Shown piece by piece: positions 56,476 to 64,000 of a DNA stretch of 64,000 nucleotides. Position 1 is the stretch's first letter; each line of letters starts with the position of its first letter. This stretch comes from Devosia riboflavina (GTDB lineage: Bacteria > Pseudomonadota > Alphaproteobacteria > Rhizobiales > Devosiaceae). The stretch is from positions 372,001-436,000 of the forward strand of contig NZ_JQGC01000001.1 of NCBI RefSeq assembly GCF_000743575.1, read 5' to 3'. Made by a program: the position numbers and the translations under genes. Below the pieces are notes generated by a model that saw only the letters and a program-made list of their open reading frames with translations, searched no databases and was not told the DNA's origin.

Positions 56476-57243
56476 TCAGTATAAGGAATCGAAAAGGGAG
56501 CCGGCGGCGCGGGACACCTCGCCGGGCGGAGCGCTCGCAACGAGCGCATAGGCAATGTCGCCGAACTGCCAATAGGCCGTGGTCGTATCGTCGACATGGC
56601 GCGTGGAGGGACGCTCCACGATGAACTGGCCCGGCCGCGCCGCAAAGAGCGAGACGGCACCGAGTTCGCCGGCATTGACGGCAAGCTCGACACTGGGGCC
56701 GAAATGGGAGGGATAGACCTGCACATCGGTCACCGACCAGCCGGCCGGCAGCTTTGGCATGCGGATGGCCGTCTCGGCGAGGAGTTCGGCCGGGTCATAA
56801 TCGGTAACGCGCGGCTGCGAATGCATGCCGGCGCGGAGGGTCGTGATGTGGTGGGCTTCGACGGCGGCGGTGACATATTCCGGCACGGCGCTGGAGGCCT
56901 GGGCCGGCACGGTGCCGCCAAGCTGCGCATGAGCGATCCAGCCCGCGCTGAGGAGGAAGGACGCGGCCGCAAGGGGACGCAGGCGACGGAAGAACTGGCC
57001 GCGGTGGAGGCGACCTTCGAGGCGACGGGCCATTTCGCTGGTCGCCGGCATGGGCGGGACTTCGTCGCCGGCAAGGGCCAGGCGCAGTTCATCGCGCATG
57101 CGCAGGTCCGTCATGACCTGGGCCGCCACATCGGGGTTCTGGGAGAGCCAGTGCTCGATTTCGATACGGCGCGAGACGTCGAGCTGGTCGTCGACATAGG
57201 CCGCAAGTTCCAGGGGGTCTACGGTTTCAATGTTCCGCATCAT
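56476..57243 (-). CDS. Anti-sigma factor, membrane-anchored
   Basis: 255 residues. The first 75 residues form a helical zinc-less anti-sigma-type domain (PLELAAYVDDQLDVSRRIEI, EHWLSQNPDVAAQVMTDLRM). One membrane helix lies at about 88-108, and a periplasmic domain of about 145 residues follows. It should hold the ECF sigma factor encoded immediately upstream until a periplasmic signal releases it. The ATG at 57243 overlaps the sigma stop (ATGATG), which couples their synthesis. The residues of a ZAS motif (H-x3-C-x2-C) are absent. Confidence 0.85.
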   Translation of the reverse strand: MMRNIETVDPLELAAYVDDQLDVSRRIEIEHWLSQNPDVAAQVMTDLRMRDELRLALAGDEVPPMPATSEMARRLEGRLHRGQFFRRLRPLAAASFLLSAGWIAHAQLGGTVPAQASSAVPEYVTAAVEAHHITTLRAGMHSQPRVTDYDPAELLAETAIRMPKLPAGWSVTDVQVYPSHFGPSVELAVNAGELGAVSLFAARPGQFIVERPSTRHVDDTTTAYWQFGDIAYALVASAPPGEVSRAAGSLFDSLY

Positions 57244-57725
57244 TCGCCTCCTTTGATCAGTCTCAGGGCCGGGCCGCTTTCCCAGCGCCGCAGGGCCTCT
57301 CTTCCGCGCGAAATGCGCGACATCACCGTGCCGGCGGGGACACCGAGCACTGCGGCGGCCTCCTCGTAGCTGAGGCCTTCGATGGTCACCAGATGCATGG
57401 CCTCGCGCTGCTCGTCGGGCAGCGTATCGAAGGCGCGGCGCACCTGATTGAGCCTCACGCTATCGAGCTGGTTGGGCGGCAGGGTTTCGGCGGTCTGGGC
57501 GGCAAAATCGCGGTCGCGGGCTGCCGAACTCTTGCCGGAGCGGACGCGGTCGATGTGCAGGTTGTGGAGGATGGACATCAGCCAACCGCGGAGGTTGCCC
57601 GCGGGATTGTAGGTGACGCTGCGTTCCATCGCCCGCACCAGCGCGTCATGCACGAGATCCTCGGCATCGGTCGGATGCCGCGTCAGGCTCAGCGCATAGC
57701 GGCGCAGAGCCGGAAGCTCGTTCAT
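57240..57725 (-). CDS. ECF-family RNA polymerase sigma factor
   Basis: 161 residues from the ATG at 57725 (GAGG just upstream). An ATG at 57758 gives 172 residues but coincides with the predicted transcription start. Region 2 reads RRYALSLTRHPTDAEDLVHD and GWLMSILHNLHIDRVRSGK; region 4 reads LPDEQREAMHLVTIEGLSY, EEAAAVLGVPAGTVMSRISR and GREALRRW. It lacks region 3, as ECF factors do. It is expected to direct its own operon, which includes the anti-sigma factor and a BI-1 protein. Its signal is unknown. Confidence 0.92.
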   Translation of the reverse strand: MNELPALRRYALSLTRHPTDAEDLVHDALVRAMERSVTYNPAGNLRGWLMSILHNLHIDRVRSGKSSAARDRDFAAQTAETLPPNQLDSVRLNQVRRAFDTLPDEQREAMHLVTIEGLSYEEAAAVLGVPAGTVMSRISRGREALRRWESGPALRLIKGGE

Positions 57726-57764
57726 GACCTCGGATTTGCGGGGCTTTGGCGGGACCATGCGCTA

Positions 57765-57792
57765 TATACGGACAAAACCGCTGGGCTCTTCC
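57765..57792 (-). promoter_or_regulatory. Predicted ECF-type promoter of the sigma operon
   Basis: On the minus strand GGAAG (57792-57788), 17 bases and CGTATA (57770-57765) match the GGAAC/CGT layout of ECF-dependent promoters. It stands about 40 bases before the preferred ATG, consistent with autoregulation. Confidence 0.45.
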
Positions 57793-57810
57793 ATCGTGGA
57801 AGAGAAAAAC

Positions 57811-58422
57811 TTACGCCGAAACCAATTGGGCTTCGGGCGCGGGTTCGCGGACGCCGGGCTCGAAGAGGTCGAGGAGCTGGCCCGCATAGAGATCGAGATC
57901 GATCGTCGCGTCATGGGCCCATTGAAGGAGGCCGCTTTCGAGGGCGCCTGATATGGCCGTGGCGACGACGCCGGCATCGAAAGGCTTGAAGGCGCCGCGG
58001 TCCTGCCCGGCCGTCAGGGTGCCGACGAGCCAGTCCTTCTGTTCGCGCCAGATGGCGAGGTGGTCGGAGACTTCCGAGCCCCCGGCCCGCGTGGATGCGA
58101 GATGGCGCAGGGCCAGCACTTCGGCGCGGTGCTTTCGGACATAGCGCAGGTGGCCGGTGACGAAGGCGGCGACGCGCTGCCATTCGTCGTCGAGAGTTTC
58201 GGCATCTTCGACGACGGCGTCCACCATGCGCTCTCGCACGCTTGCAAGGACAGCGTCGAAAAGGCCGTCCTTGCTGCCGAAATAGTAGCAGATGATGCCC
58301 TTGGCGACTTTCGCCTCGGACGCCACCTGCGAGAGCGAGGTGCCAACGACGCCGTTCCGCACCAGAACGGCGATCGTGCAATTGATGATGTGCCTGCGTC
58401 GCTGTGCTTCGAGGGACTTCAT
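57811..58422 (-). CDS. TetR-family transcriptional regulator
   Basis: 203 residues from the ATG at 58422; an open stretch upstream overlaps the ATPase gene and is not similar to the family. The helix-turn-helix is GVVGTSLSQVASEAKVAKGI with ICYYFGSKDGLFDAVL, the TetR signature. The C-terminal part resembles the BetI-type ligand-binding domain. It follows the end of the ABC ATPase gene by 16 bases, so it is the last gene of the second peptide-transport operon and may repress that operon when the substrate is absent. Confidence 0.9.
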   Translation of the reverse strand: MKSLEAQRRRHIINCTIAVLVRNGVVGTSLSQVASEAKVAKGIICYYFGSKDGLFDAVLASVRERMVDAVVEDAETLDDEWQRVAAFVTGHLRYVRKHRAEVLALRHLASTRAGGSEVSDHLAIWREQKDWLVGTLTAGQDRGAFKPFDAGVVATAISGALESGLLQWAHDATIDLDLYAGQLLDLFEPGVREPAPEAQLVSA

Positions 58423-58438
58423 CTTTTGCACGCCTCGC

Positions 58439-60079
58439 TCAGGCGACTTTTGAGATGTCTGGAACGGCGTCCAGAAGCATTCTCGTATAGTCGGCCTGCG
58501 GACTGTCGAAGATCGCGTCGGTTGGTCCACGTTCCACGAGCACGCCATTGTGCAAGACGCCGACGGAGGTCGACATCTGGCGCACGACGGCGAGGTTGTG
58601 GCTGATGAGGAGATAGGTCAGCCCGAATTCGGACTGCAATTCGCTCATCAGGTCCAGCACCTGCGCCTGCACTGACACGTCGAGGGCCGAGGTCGGCTCG
58701 TCGCAGACGATGAACTCGGGCTGGCTCGAAAGGGCCCGGGCGATGGCGATGCGCTGACGCTGGCCGCCGGAGAATTCATGCGGGAATTTGCGCATGACGG
58801 AGGGATCGAGACGGACCTTGTTGAGGAGTTCGGCTACGCGGTGCTCGACTTCGGTCTTGTTGCGGGCAAGGCCAAGCGTGCGCATGGGTTCGGCGATGAT
58901 ATCTTTCACCCGCCAGCGCGGATTGAGGCTGGCATAGGGATCTTGAAAGATCATCTGCACACGCTTGCGGCGCTCCTTATGTCCGGCGCCACCGGCCCAG
59001 ATGTCGTGGCCATCGACCGTAATATGGCCCGAGGACGGACGCACGAGGCCCACAATCATTTTCGCGCAGGTCGATTTGCCCGAACCGCTTTCGCCCACGA
59101 GCCCAAAAGTCTGGCCCTTTGGGATCGAGAAGCTGACATCGCTGACCGCCCGGAACATTTCGACCTTGCCTGGGATGAGCTTGGTAAAACTGCCGCGGCC
59201 GAGTTCGAAATCGCGAACGAGGTTTTTCACCTGCACATAGGCGCTGTCGTCATTGGCCGGTGTCGCCGCGGCGATCTGGCCTTCCTTGCGCTCGATGGTC
59301 GGGATCGAGTCGATGAGTTTGACCGTATAGGGCTCGCGTGGACGGCGGATGATGTCGCCCACGGTGCCGGTCTCGACCACCTTGCCGTGATGCATCACCA
59401 CGAGCCGATCGGCCGTCTGGGCGATGACACCCATGTCGTGGGTGATGAGCATGACGGCGGCGCCATGATTGGTGCAGAGCTTTTTCAGCACCTTGATGAT
59501 CTGGGCCTGCACCGAGACGTCGAGTGCCGAGGTCGGTTCGTCGGCGATGATCAGTTCGGGCTCGGCGGCGATGGCGAGTGCAATGACCACGCGCTGCCGC
59601 ATGCCGCCCGAGAACTGGTGCGGATAGGAGTCGATGCGCTCGGCGGCCTTGGGAATGCCCGCCTCGGTGAGGAGGTCGATGGCCTTCTGTCTCGCTTCCG
59701 CTTCGTTGAGCGGCAGGTGGGCCCGGATGGTTTCGACGAGCTGTCGGCCAACCGTGTAGAGCGGATTGAGGCTCGTCAGCGGGTCCTGGAACACCATGCC
59801 GATACGCTTGCCGCGCAGTTTTGCTTTTTCGGGTTCGCTTAGATTGTCGATGCGCTCGCCCTTGAGGCGGATTTCGCCGCTCGATATGCGGCCGGGCCGC
59901 TCGATGAGGCCGATGACGGCTGACCCCGTCATCGACTTACCGGCGCCCGATTCCCCAACGACGCCGACGACTTCGCCGGGCATGATGTCGAAAGAGACAC
60001 CATTCACCGCGCGAAAAACTTCGTCGTGGAACGGAAAATCGACGACGAGATCTCTAATGGACAGAACAGGTGTGGTCAT
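58439..60079 (-). CDS. Peptide-type ABC transporter, fused tandem ATP-binding protein (GsiA-like)
   Basis: 546 residues, two complete ATPase domains in one chain. The first has GESGAGKSMTGSAVIGL, FSGGMRQRVVIALAI and LIIADEPTSALD. The second has GESGSGKSTCAKMIVGL, FSGGQRQRIAIARAL and FIVCDEPTSALD. This DppD-DppF fusion energises import of oligopeptides, glutathione-like or glycopeptide substrates. Its start overlaps the stop of the upstream permease by one base (TGATG). The first peptide operon, by contrast, has separate D and F genes. Confidence 0.92.
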   Translation of the reverse strand: MTTPVLSIRDLVVDFPFHDEVFRAVNGVSFDIMPGEVVGVVGESGAGKSMTGSAVIGLIERPGRISSGEIRLKGERIDNLSEPEKAKLRGKRIGMVFQDPLTSLNPLYTVGRQLVETIRAHLPLNEAEARQKAIDLLTEAGIPKAAERIDSYPHQFSGGMRQRVVIALAIAAEPELIIADEPTSALDVSVQAQIIKVLKKLCTNHGAAVMLITHDMGVIAQTADRLVVMHHGKVVETGTVGDIIRRPREPYTVKLIDSIPTIERKEGQIAAATPANDDSAYVQVKNLVRDFELGRGSFTKLIPGKVEMFRAVSDVSFSIPKGQTFGLVGESGSGKSTCAKMIVGLVRPSSGHITVDGHDIWAGGAGHKERRKRVQMIFQDPYASLNPRWRVKDIIAEPMRTLGLARNKTEVEHRVAELLNKVRLDPSVMRKFPHEFSGGQRQRIAIARALSSQPEFIVCDEPTSALDVSVQAQVLDLMSELQSEFGLTYLLISHNLAVVRQMSTSVGVLHNGVLVERGPTDAIFDSPQADYTRMLLDAVPDISKVA

Positions 60080-61020
60080 CAGCGCAACTTCGGATTGAGG
60101 GCGTCGCGCAGCCAGTCACCCAGAAGGTTGACCGAGAGCGCCAAGAGCACCAGCGTGATGGCGGGGAAGAGCAGGATCCACCACTCTCCGGAGAACAGGA
60201 ACTGCTGGCCGATACGGATCAGCGTTCCCAATGACGGCTGGGTCGGGGGTACGCCGACGCCGAGATAGGAGAGCGTTGCTTCCTCGATGATGGCGAGCGC
60301 AAGGCCAATGGTGCCGATGACCAGCACCGGACCGACGACATTGGGAAGGACATGGCGAAGGAGGATGATGAACGGATTGACACCCAAAATGCGCGCCGCC
60401 GCCACATAATCCTTCTGCCGCTCGACCATGGTTGCACCGCGCACTGTGCGGGCGAACTGCGCCCAATTGGCAAGGCCGATGGCGATGATGAGCACCCAGA
60501 TGGCCGCGCCTTCCTGCTGGTTGGGCGGAATGATGCCGCGGGCAACGCCGAAGATGAGGAGGGCAATGAGGATGGCGGGGAACGAGAGCTGCACGTCGGC
60601 GACGCGCATGATGACGGCGTCCCAGAGGCCGCCGACATAGCCGGCGACGAGGCCGAGGCCGACACCCATGACCATGGCGAAGAGCGTCGCCATGGCGCCA
60701 ACGAAGAGCGAGACGCGCGAGCCATACATGATCGTCGAGAGCACGTCGCGGCCCTGGCTGTCGGTCCCGAGGGTGAAGTAGCGCCCGCCCATGGAACTGG
60801 AATTGGGCGGCGTGAAGCCGTCCATGAGATTGAGGGTTGCCGGATTGAACGGATTGTAGGGCGCCAAAAGCGGCGCGAAGACCGCCATGAAGATCAGGAG
60901 GAACGCCACGATGGAAGCGACCACCGTGACCGGCGAACGGCGATAGGACCAGACGATGTCCGAGCGAAGGAAGGTTTTCCAGCGCGAGGTTTTTGGAGGG
61001 GACTGGGGCAGATCGGTCAC
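60079..61020 (-). CDS. Peptide-type ABC transporter permease (DppC-like)
   Basis: 313 residues from a GTG at 61020. The choice rests on the strong GGGAGG 7 bases upstream and on a 4-base gap to the preceding permease; the frame is open to 61152 but only inside that gene. It has an N-terminal TM, then YFTLGTDSQGRDVLSTIMYG, and the coupling loop AARILGVNPFIILLRHVLPN. It forms the inner-membrane channel with the DppB-like partner. Confidence 0.9.
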   Translation of the reverse strand: MTDLPQSPPKTSRWKTFLRSDIVWSYRRSPVTVVASIVAFLLIFMAVFAPLLAPYNPFNPATLNLMDGFTPPNSSSMGGRYFTLGTDSQGRDVLSTIMYGSRVSLFVGAMATLFAMVMGVGLGLVAGYVGGLWDAVIMRVADVQLSFPAILIALLIFGVARGIIPPNQQEGAAIWVLIIAIGLANWAQFARTVRGATMVERQKDYVAAARILGVNPFIILLRHVLPNVVGPVLVIGTIGLALAIIEEATLSYLGVGVPPTQPSLGTLIRIGQQFLFSGEWWILLFPAITLVLLALSVNLLGDWLRDALNPKLR

Positions 61021-61024
61021 GATG

Positions 61025-62005
61025 CTACCTCCCGGATTTGGCGCCGTCGCGCAGGCGCGGATCGACGATGAAATAGAGGATGTCGACGATGAGGTTGATG
61101 ATGACAAAAACCAGCGCGACGAAGACGAGGTAGGCGGCCATGACGGGCACATCGACCGCAGCCACCGAATTGACGAAGAGCGAACCGACGCCCGGCCACT
61201 GGAACACCGTCTCGGTGATGATGGCGAAGGCGATGACCGAGCCCAGCTGCAGGCCGGTAATGGTGATCACCGGCACCATGGTGTTTTTCAGCGCATGGCC
61301 GAAATTGATGGCGCGCGAGCTGAGGCCACGGGCCCTGGCGAAGCGGATATAGTCGGTGCGGAGCACTTCCATCATTTCCGCGCGCACGAGGCGCATGATC
61401 AGCGTCAACTGGAAGAGCGACAGCGTGATCGCCGGCAGGATCAGTGAGCGCAGGCCCGACTGGGTGAGCAGACCCGTGCGCCACCAGCCGATCTGGATGA
61501 CCTCGCCGCGCCCGAAGGACGGCAGCCACTTCAACTCGACGGCAAAGACATAGATGAGCCCGATGCCGATGAGGAAGGTGGGCAGCGATACGCCGATCAG
61601 CGACAGGGTCATGATGACGCCGGTCGAAAAGGCGCGCTGCTTGAGTGCGGTATAGACGCCGAGGAAGACGCCGAAGACGAGCGCAATGATCGAGGAGGCG
61701 ACGGCAAGCTCGATGGTTGCCGGCAGGCGTTCGAGGATCAACTGGCTGACAGGCTGCTGCAGGCGATAGGACACGCCGAACTGGCCCTGCAGGGCGTTGA
61801 CCACGAAGTGGTAGAACTGGACGTAGAAGGGCTGGTTGAGCCCGAGGCGTTCGCGCGCCTCTTCGTAGTCGGCCATGGTCGCGTCCTGGCTGAGCAGGTT
61901 CGCCAGCGGGTCACCGACATAGCGGAAGACGAGGAAGGCAATAAACGCCACGACAAGCATGACGATGACGGACTGCATGAGCCGTCGGGCGATAAAGGCA
62001 AGCAT
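61025..62005 (-). CDS. Peptide-type ABC transporter permease (DppB-like)
   Basis: 326 residues. The opening FIARRLMQSVIVMLVVAFIA, the VGDPLANLLSQDA segment and the coupling loop FARARGLSSRAINFGHALKN mark it as DppB/GsiC-like. It follows the binding-protein gene after 71 bases and precedes the second permease by 4 bases. Confidence 0.9.
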   Translation of the reverse strand: MLAFIARRLMQSVIVMLVVAFIAFLVFRYVGDPLANLLSQDATMADYEEARERLGLNQPFYVQFYHFVVNALQGQFGVSYRLQQPVSQLILERLPATIELAVASSIIALVFGVFLGVYTALKQRAFSTGVIMTLSLIGVSLPTFLIGIGLIYVFAVELKWLPSFGRGEVIQIGWWRTGLLTQSGLRSLILPAITLSLFQLTLIMRLVRAEMMEVLRTDYIRFARARGLSSRAINFGHALKNTMVPVITITGLQLGSVIAFAIITETVFQWPGVGSLFVNSVAAVDVPVMAAYLVFVALVFVIINLIVDILYFIVDPRLRDGAKSGR

Positions 62006-62076
62006 GGGCGCCCCTTAAAAGGCGGACCGCCGCTAGAGCATAAAAACTCCACGCGGCGGCCCGGGATTTCAGCGCT

Positions 62077-63654
62077 TTACTCGAAGGTGACCGTGGTCAT
62101 GTTCGGCTGGTTTTCCGGCTGAACCGGCAGCGTCACGCCGGAACGCATCGCATAGGCCAGCACCTGGTTGTGCACCGGCAGCAGGACGCGGTCGGCCTTA
62201 ACGGTGGCCCAGATGTCAGCGACACTCGCGTCACGCTTGGCCTGGTCGCTCTCGGTGCCGAGCGAGATGATTTTCTCGTCGAGCTCGGGATTGGTATAGA
62301 GGCCGACATTGTAGGTGCCGTGTGTTTCGGTCTTGGTGTGCACGAGGTCGTTGAACACATAGGCGCTGTCGAAGGTCGGAACGCCCCAACCGAGCAGGTA
62401 GAAGTCGGACTCGTTGGCGAGGATGATCGGCGAGTGTTCGGCGACCGGACGCGAGGCCAGGGTCACCTGGATGCCGATCTGGCCGAGCATGCCGACATAG
62501 GCGGTCGAGATCGCTTCGTCGTTGACGTAACGATTGTTCGGCGTGTCGAGGGTGACGGTGAAACCATCGGCATAGCCGGCTTCGGCCATCAGTTCCTTGG
62601 CACGTTCCACGTTCGGCGCGGGATAGGCGTCGAGTTCTTCGGTCCAGCCAGCCACGAATGGCGGGTTCGGGATACCGGTCGGGATCGACTGGCCGCGCAT
62701 CACCACCTTCTGGATGGCGTCGCGATCGAGCACCAGTTCCATGGCCTCGCGCACCAGCGGATTGTTGAACGGGTTGCTATCGGTGATGTTGGACGACTTC
62801 AGCGGCGCATCGCCGAACTTGTAGCCGAAATAGATGAAGCGGTTTTCGGGGCCCGTTTCGACCTTGAAGCCTTCGGTCGAGGAGAGACGCTCGATATCCT
62901 GCGGCGGCACGTCCTGCACGATGTCGACTTCACCCGAGAGTAGAGCCGAGATGCGGGTCTGCGCATCGGCAATGGTCAGGTACTCGACGCCGGTCACGGC
63001 CGGGGCTTCGCCCCACCATTCCGGGTTGGACGCGAGGACGGTCTTTACGTCGACTTCACGCGACACCAGCGTATAGGGGCCGGTGCCATTGGTGTTGAGC
63101 ACGGCATGGTTGGTGGCGCCGCTGGCGAAATCCTGGACGACGGCGAGATCGTTCTCGTCGGCCCAGGTCTTGTCCATGATGAAAGTGTTGGTGAGGTTGT
63201 TCGGGTAGATGAGCGAGGGGCCGGCCATCTGGAACTCGACGGTATAGTCGTCGACCGCAGTCACGCCTTCCACCACGGAATGCAGCTGCTTCATGTTCGA
63301 GAATTCGCTCTTGGCGCGGGTGATGGAGTAGACCACGTCCTCGGCGGTGAAGTCGGCGCCGTTGTGGAATTTGACGCCTTCGCGCAGCTTGAACACCCAG
63401 ACGGTGTCGTCGCCTTCCTTAAGTGCCCATTCGGTGGCGAGGCGTGGCGTCAGGATGCCGGCATTGTCGCGGCCGACCAGCGTCTCATAGATGTGGTGGG
63501 CCAGCGTGTGCGTATTGCCCTGGTTCTGCGAATGCGGGTCCAGCGTGAGCGCATCCGATGAGCGGGCCCAGCGGATGGTCTCGGCATTGGCCACACCGGC
63601 GAGCATGGTCGAAGCGACAAGCGCCACGGCAATGCGAGTCAGTGAAGTGTGCAT
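62077..63654 (-). CDS. Peptide-type ABC transporter substrate-binding protein (family 5)
   Basis: 525 residues with a signal peptide (IAVALVASTMLAGVANAETI). The family 5 binding fold shows LTLDPHSQNQGNTHTLAHHI, LREGVKFHNGADFTAEDVVY and GTGPYTLVSREVD. It starts the second peptide-type operon (binding protein, two permeases, fused ATPase, TetR). It differs in the binding-cleft region from the protein at 50758, so the two operons probably import different ligands. The ATG follows GGAGAG. Confidence 0.9.
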   Translation of the reverse strand: MHTSLTRIAVALVASTMLAGVANAETIRWARSSDALTLDPHSQNQGNTHTLAHHIYETLVGRDNAGILTPRLATEWALKEGDDTVWVFKLREGVKFHNGADFTAEDVVYSITRAKSEFSNMKQLHSVVEGVTAVDDYTVEFQMAGPSLIYPNNLTNTFIMDKTWADENDLAVVQDFASGATNHAVLNTNGTGPYTLVSREVDVKTVLASNPEWWGEAPAVTGVEYLTIADAQTRISALLSGEVDIVQDVPPQDIERLSSTEGFKVETGPENRFIYFGYKFGDAPLKSSNITDSNPFNNPLVREAMELVLDRDAIQKVVMRGQSIPTGIPNPPFVAGWTEELDAYPAPNVERAKELMAEAGYADGFTVTLDTPNNRYVNDEAISTAYVGMLGQIGIQVTLASRPVAEHSPIILANESDFYLLGWGVPTFDSAYVFNDLVHTKTETHGTYNVGLYTNPELDEKIISLGTESDQAKRDASVADIWATVKADRVLLPVHNQVLAYAMRSGVTLPVQPENQPNMTTVTFE

Positions 63655-63740
63655 TAGCGTTCTCTCCGTTCCTGAATATACGCCTTCTCGAAATAGATGT
63701 TTGGAAGGCTTGGAGCATACGAAAGCCCAATTTTATCAGG

Positions 63741-63780
63741 AGCGCAATTGCACAAACCGCAGCGCAATAGTCACAACCGC
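63741..63780. promoter_or_regulatory. Two 20-bp direct repeats upstream of the second peptide operon
   Basis: Units at 63741-63760 and 63761-63780 both begin AGCGCAAT and end CCGC (15 of 20 bases identical). They lie 87-126 bases upstream of the binding-protein start. The 20-bp period is about two helical turns, which would place two protein molecules on one face of the DNA. The TetR regulator of the operon is one candidate binder. Confidence 0.5.
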
Positions 63781-63860
63781 ACCACAAAGCTGTTATAAAC
63801 ACTGCACCGAACGCACTTTATGAAATCAGTTCGGCAATTTACCGAAAGAATTCTTCAAAA

Positions 63861-63892
63861 ATACATGACGTGCTGTTTTGCACGTCATGTAT
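63861..63892 (-). terminator. Perfect 13-bp hairpin, likely leftward terminator of a gene beyond the window
   Basis: ATACATGACGTGC (63861-63873) and its exact inverse (63880-63892) enclose TGTTTT. On the minus strand the stem is followed by TTTTTGAAG; on the plus strand no T run follows. It therefore could end a transcript entering from the right edge; an operator is the alternative. In 63893-64000 short open frames exist in all three minus frames but none is recognisable. Confidence 0.55.
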
Positions 63893-64000
63893 ACGGATGG
63901 AAGATGGGATTTCTTCCATGCCCGCATAAAAATTCGCGCGACCGCTGGAATAGCTCCCCGGAGGCGGGCGGAAGCCATCGCGCCGTTGCCCTGCCCATTT

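Noticed and set aside
63893-64000. Partial gene at the right edge
   Set aside because: All three minus frames are open for short distances but none gives a recognisable sequence; a gene end is possible but unsupported.

Overview
The window looks like a chromosomal segment of an alphaproteobacterium of the order Hyphomicrobiales (Rhizobiales), with a Devosia-like flavour. The reasons are high GC with C/G-ending codons, short mosaic inverted repeats of the kind common in that order between genes, a BcsN-type cellulose cluster, class Ib ribonucleotide reductase next to a Mn importer, and large dipeptide-type ABC operons. The genus is an inference. I see no rRNA, tRNA, CRISPR array, insertion sequence or prophage.

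Layout. 1-2502 (minus): transglutaminase-like (cut), alpha-E and circularly permuted ATP-grasp genes. 2727-6433: 2-hydroxyacid dehydrogenase, cupin, GNAT acetyltransferase and a GH13 alpha-glucosidase broken by a one-base frameshift. 6548-9780: a Zn/Cd/Pb-type P1B ATPase divergent from its MerR regulator with a clear shared operator, then a rifamycin ADP-ribosyltransferase. 9929-17803: a SitABCD-type Mn(Fe) importer with a Mur/Fur-like box, divergent from nrdHIEF with an NrdR-like site and a strong terminator. 18404-21335: prpC-prpB and queH.

21574-30105 is a cellulose operon (bcsN, bcsA, bcsB, bcsZ, periplasmic TPR protein; most junctions overlap). It is followed by glpK, a class III cyclase-TolB-TPR protein, a copper-delivery cassette (DUF2946-like, PCuAC, SCO), an HPP-CBS membrane protein, a hemerythrin-like protein, a CHASE4-like GGDEF-EAL protein, and UDP-glucose dehydrogenase and GDP-mannose dehydratase. 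The c-di-GMP enzyme, the PilZ-bearing BcsA and the sugar-nucleotide enzymes suggest a polysaccharide/biofilm neighbourhood.

42552-55668 is the most distinctive part: a ten-gene minus-strand run (GntR-type regulator, peptide-binding protein, creatinase-like M24 protein, two permeases, AspA/AstE-like deacylase, two ATPases, metal-dependent amidohydrolase, hydroxypyruvate isomerase-like protein) with a divergent aldo/keto reductase and HExxxGH metallopeptidase. It reads as an uptake-plus-hydrolysis pathway for an unidentified peptide or N-acylated compound.

55741-63654 (minus) holds an ECF sigma/anti-sigma/Bax-inhibitor-1 unit and a second peptide-type ABC operon that ends with a TetR regulator. 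Intergenic gaps above 300 bases (13431-13981, 17804-18403, 33555-34073, 63655-64000) contain the promoters, operators and repeats listed; I see no convincing gene in them.
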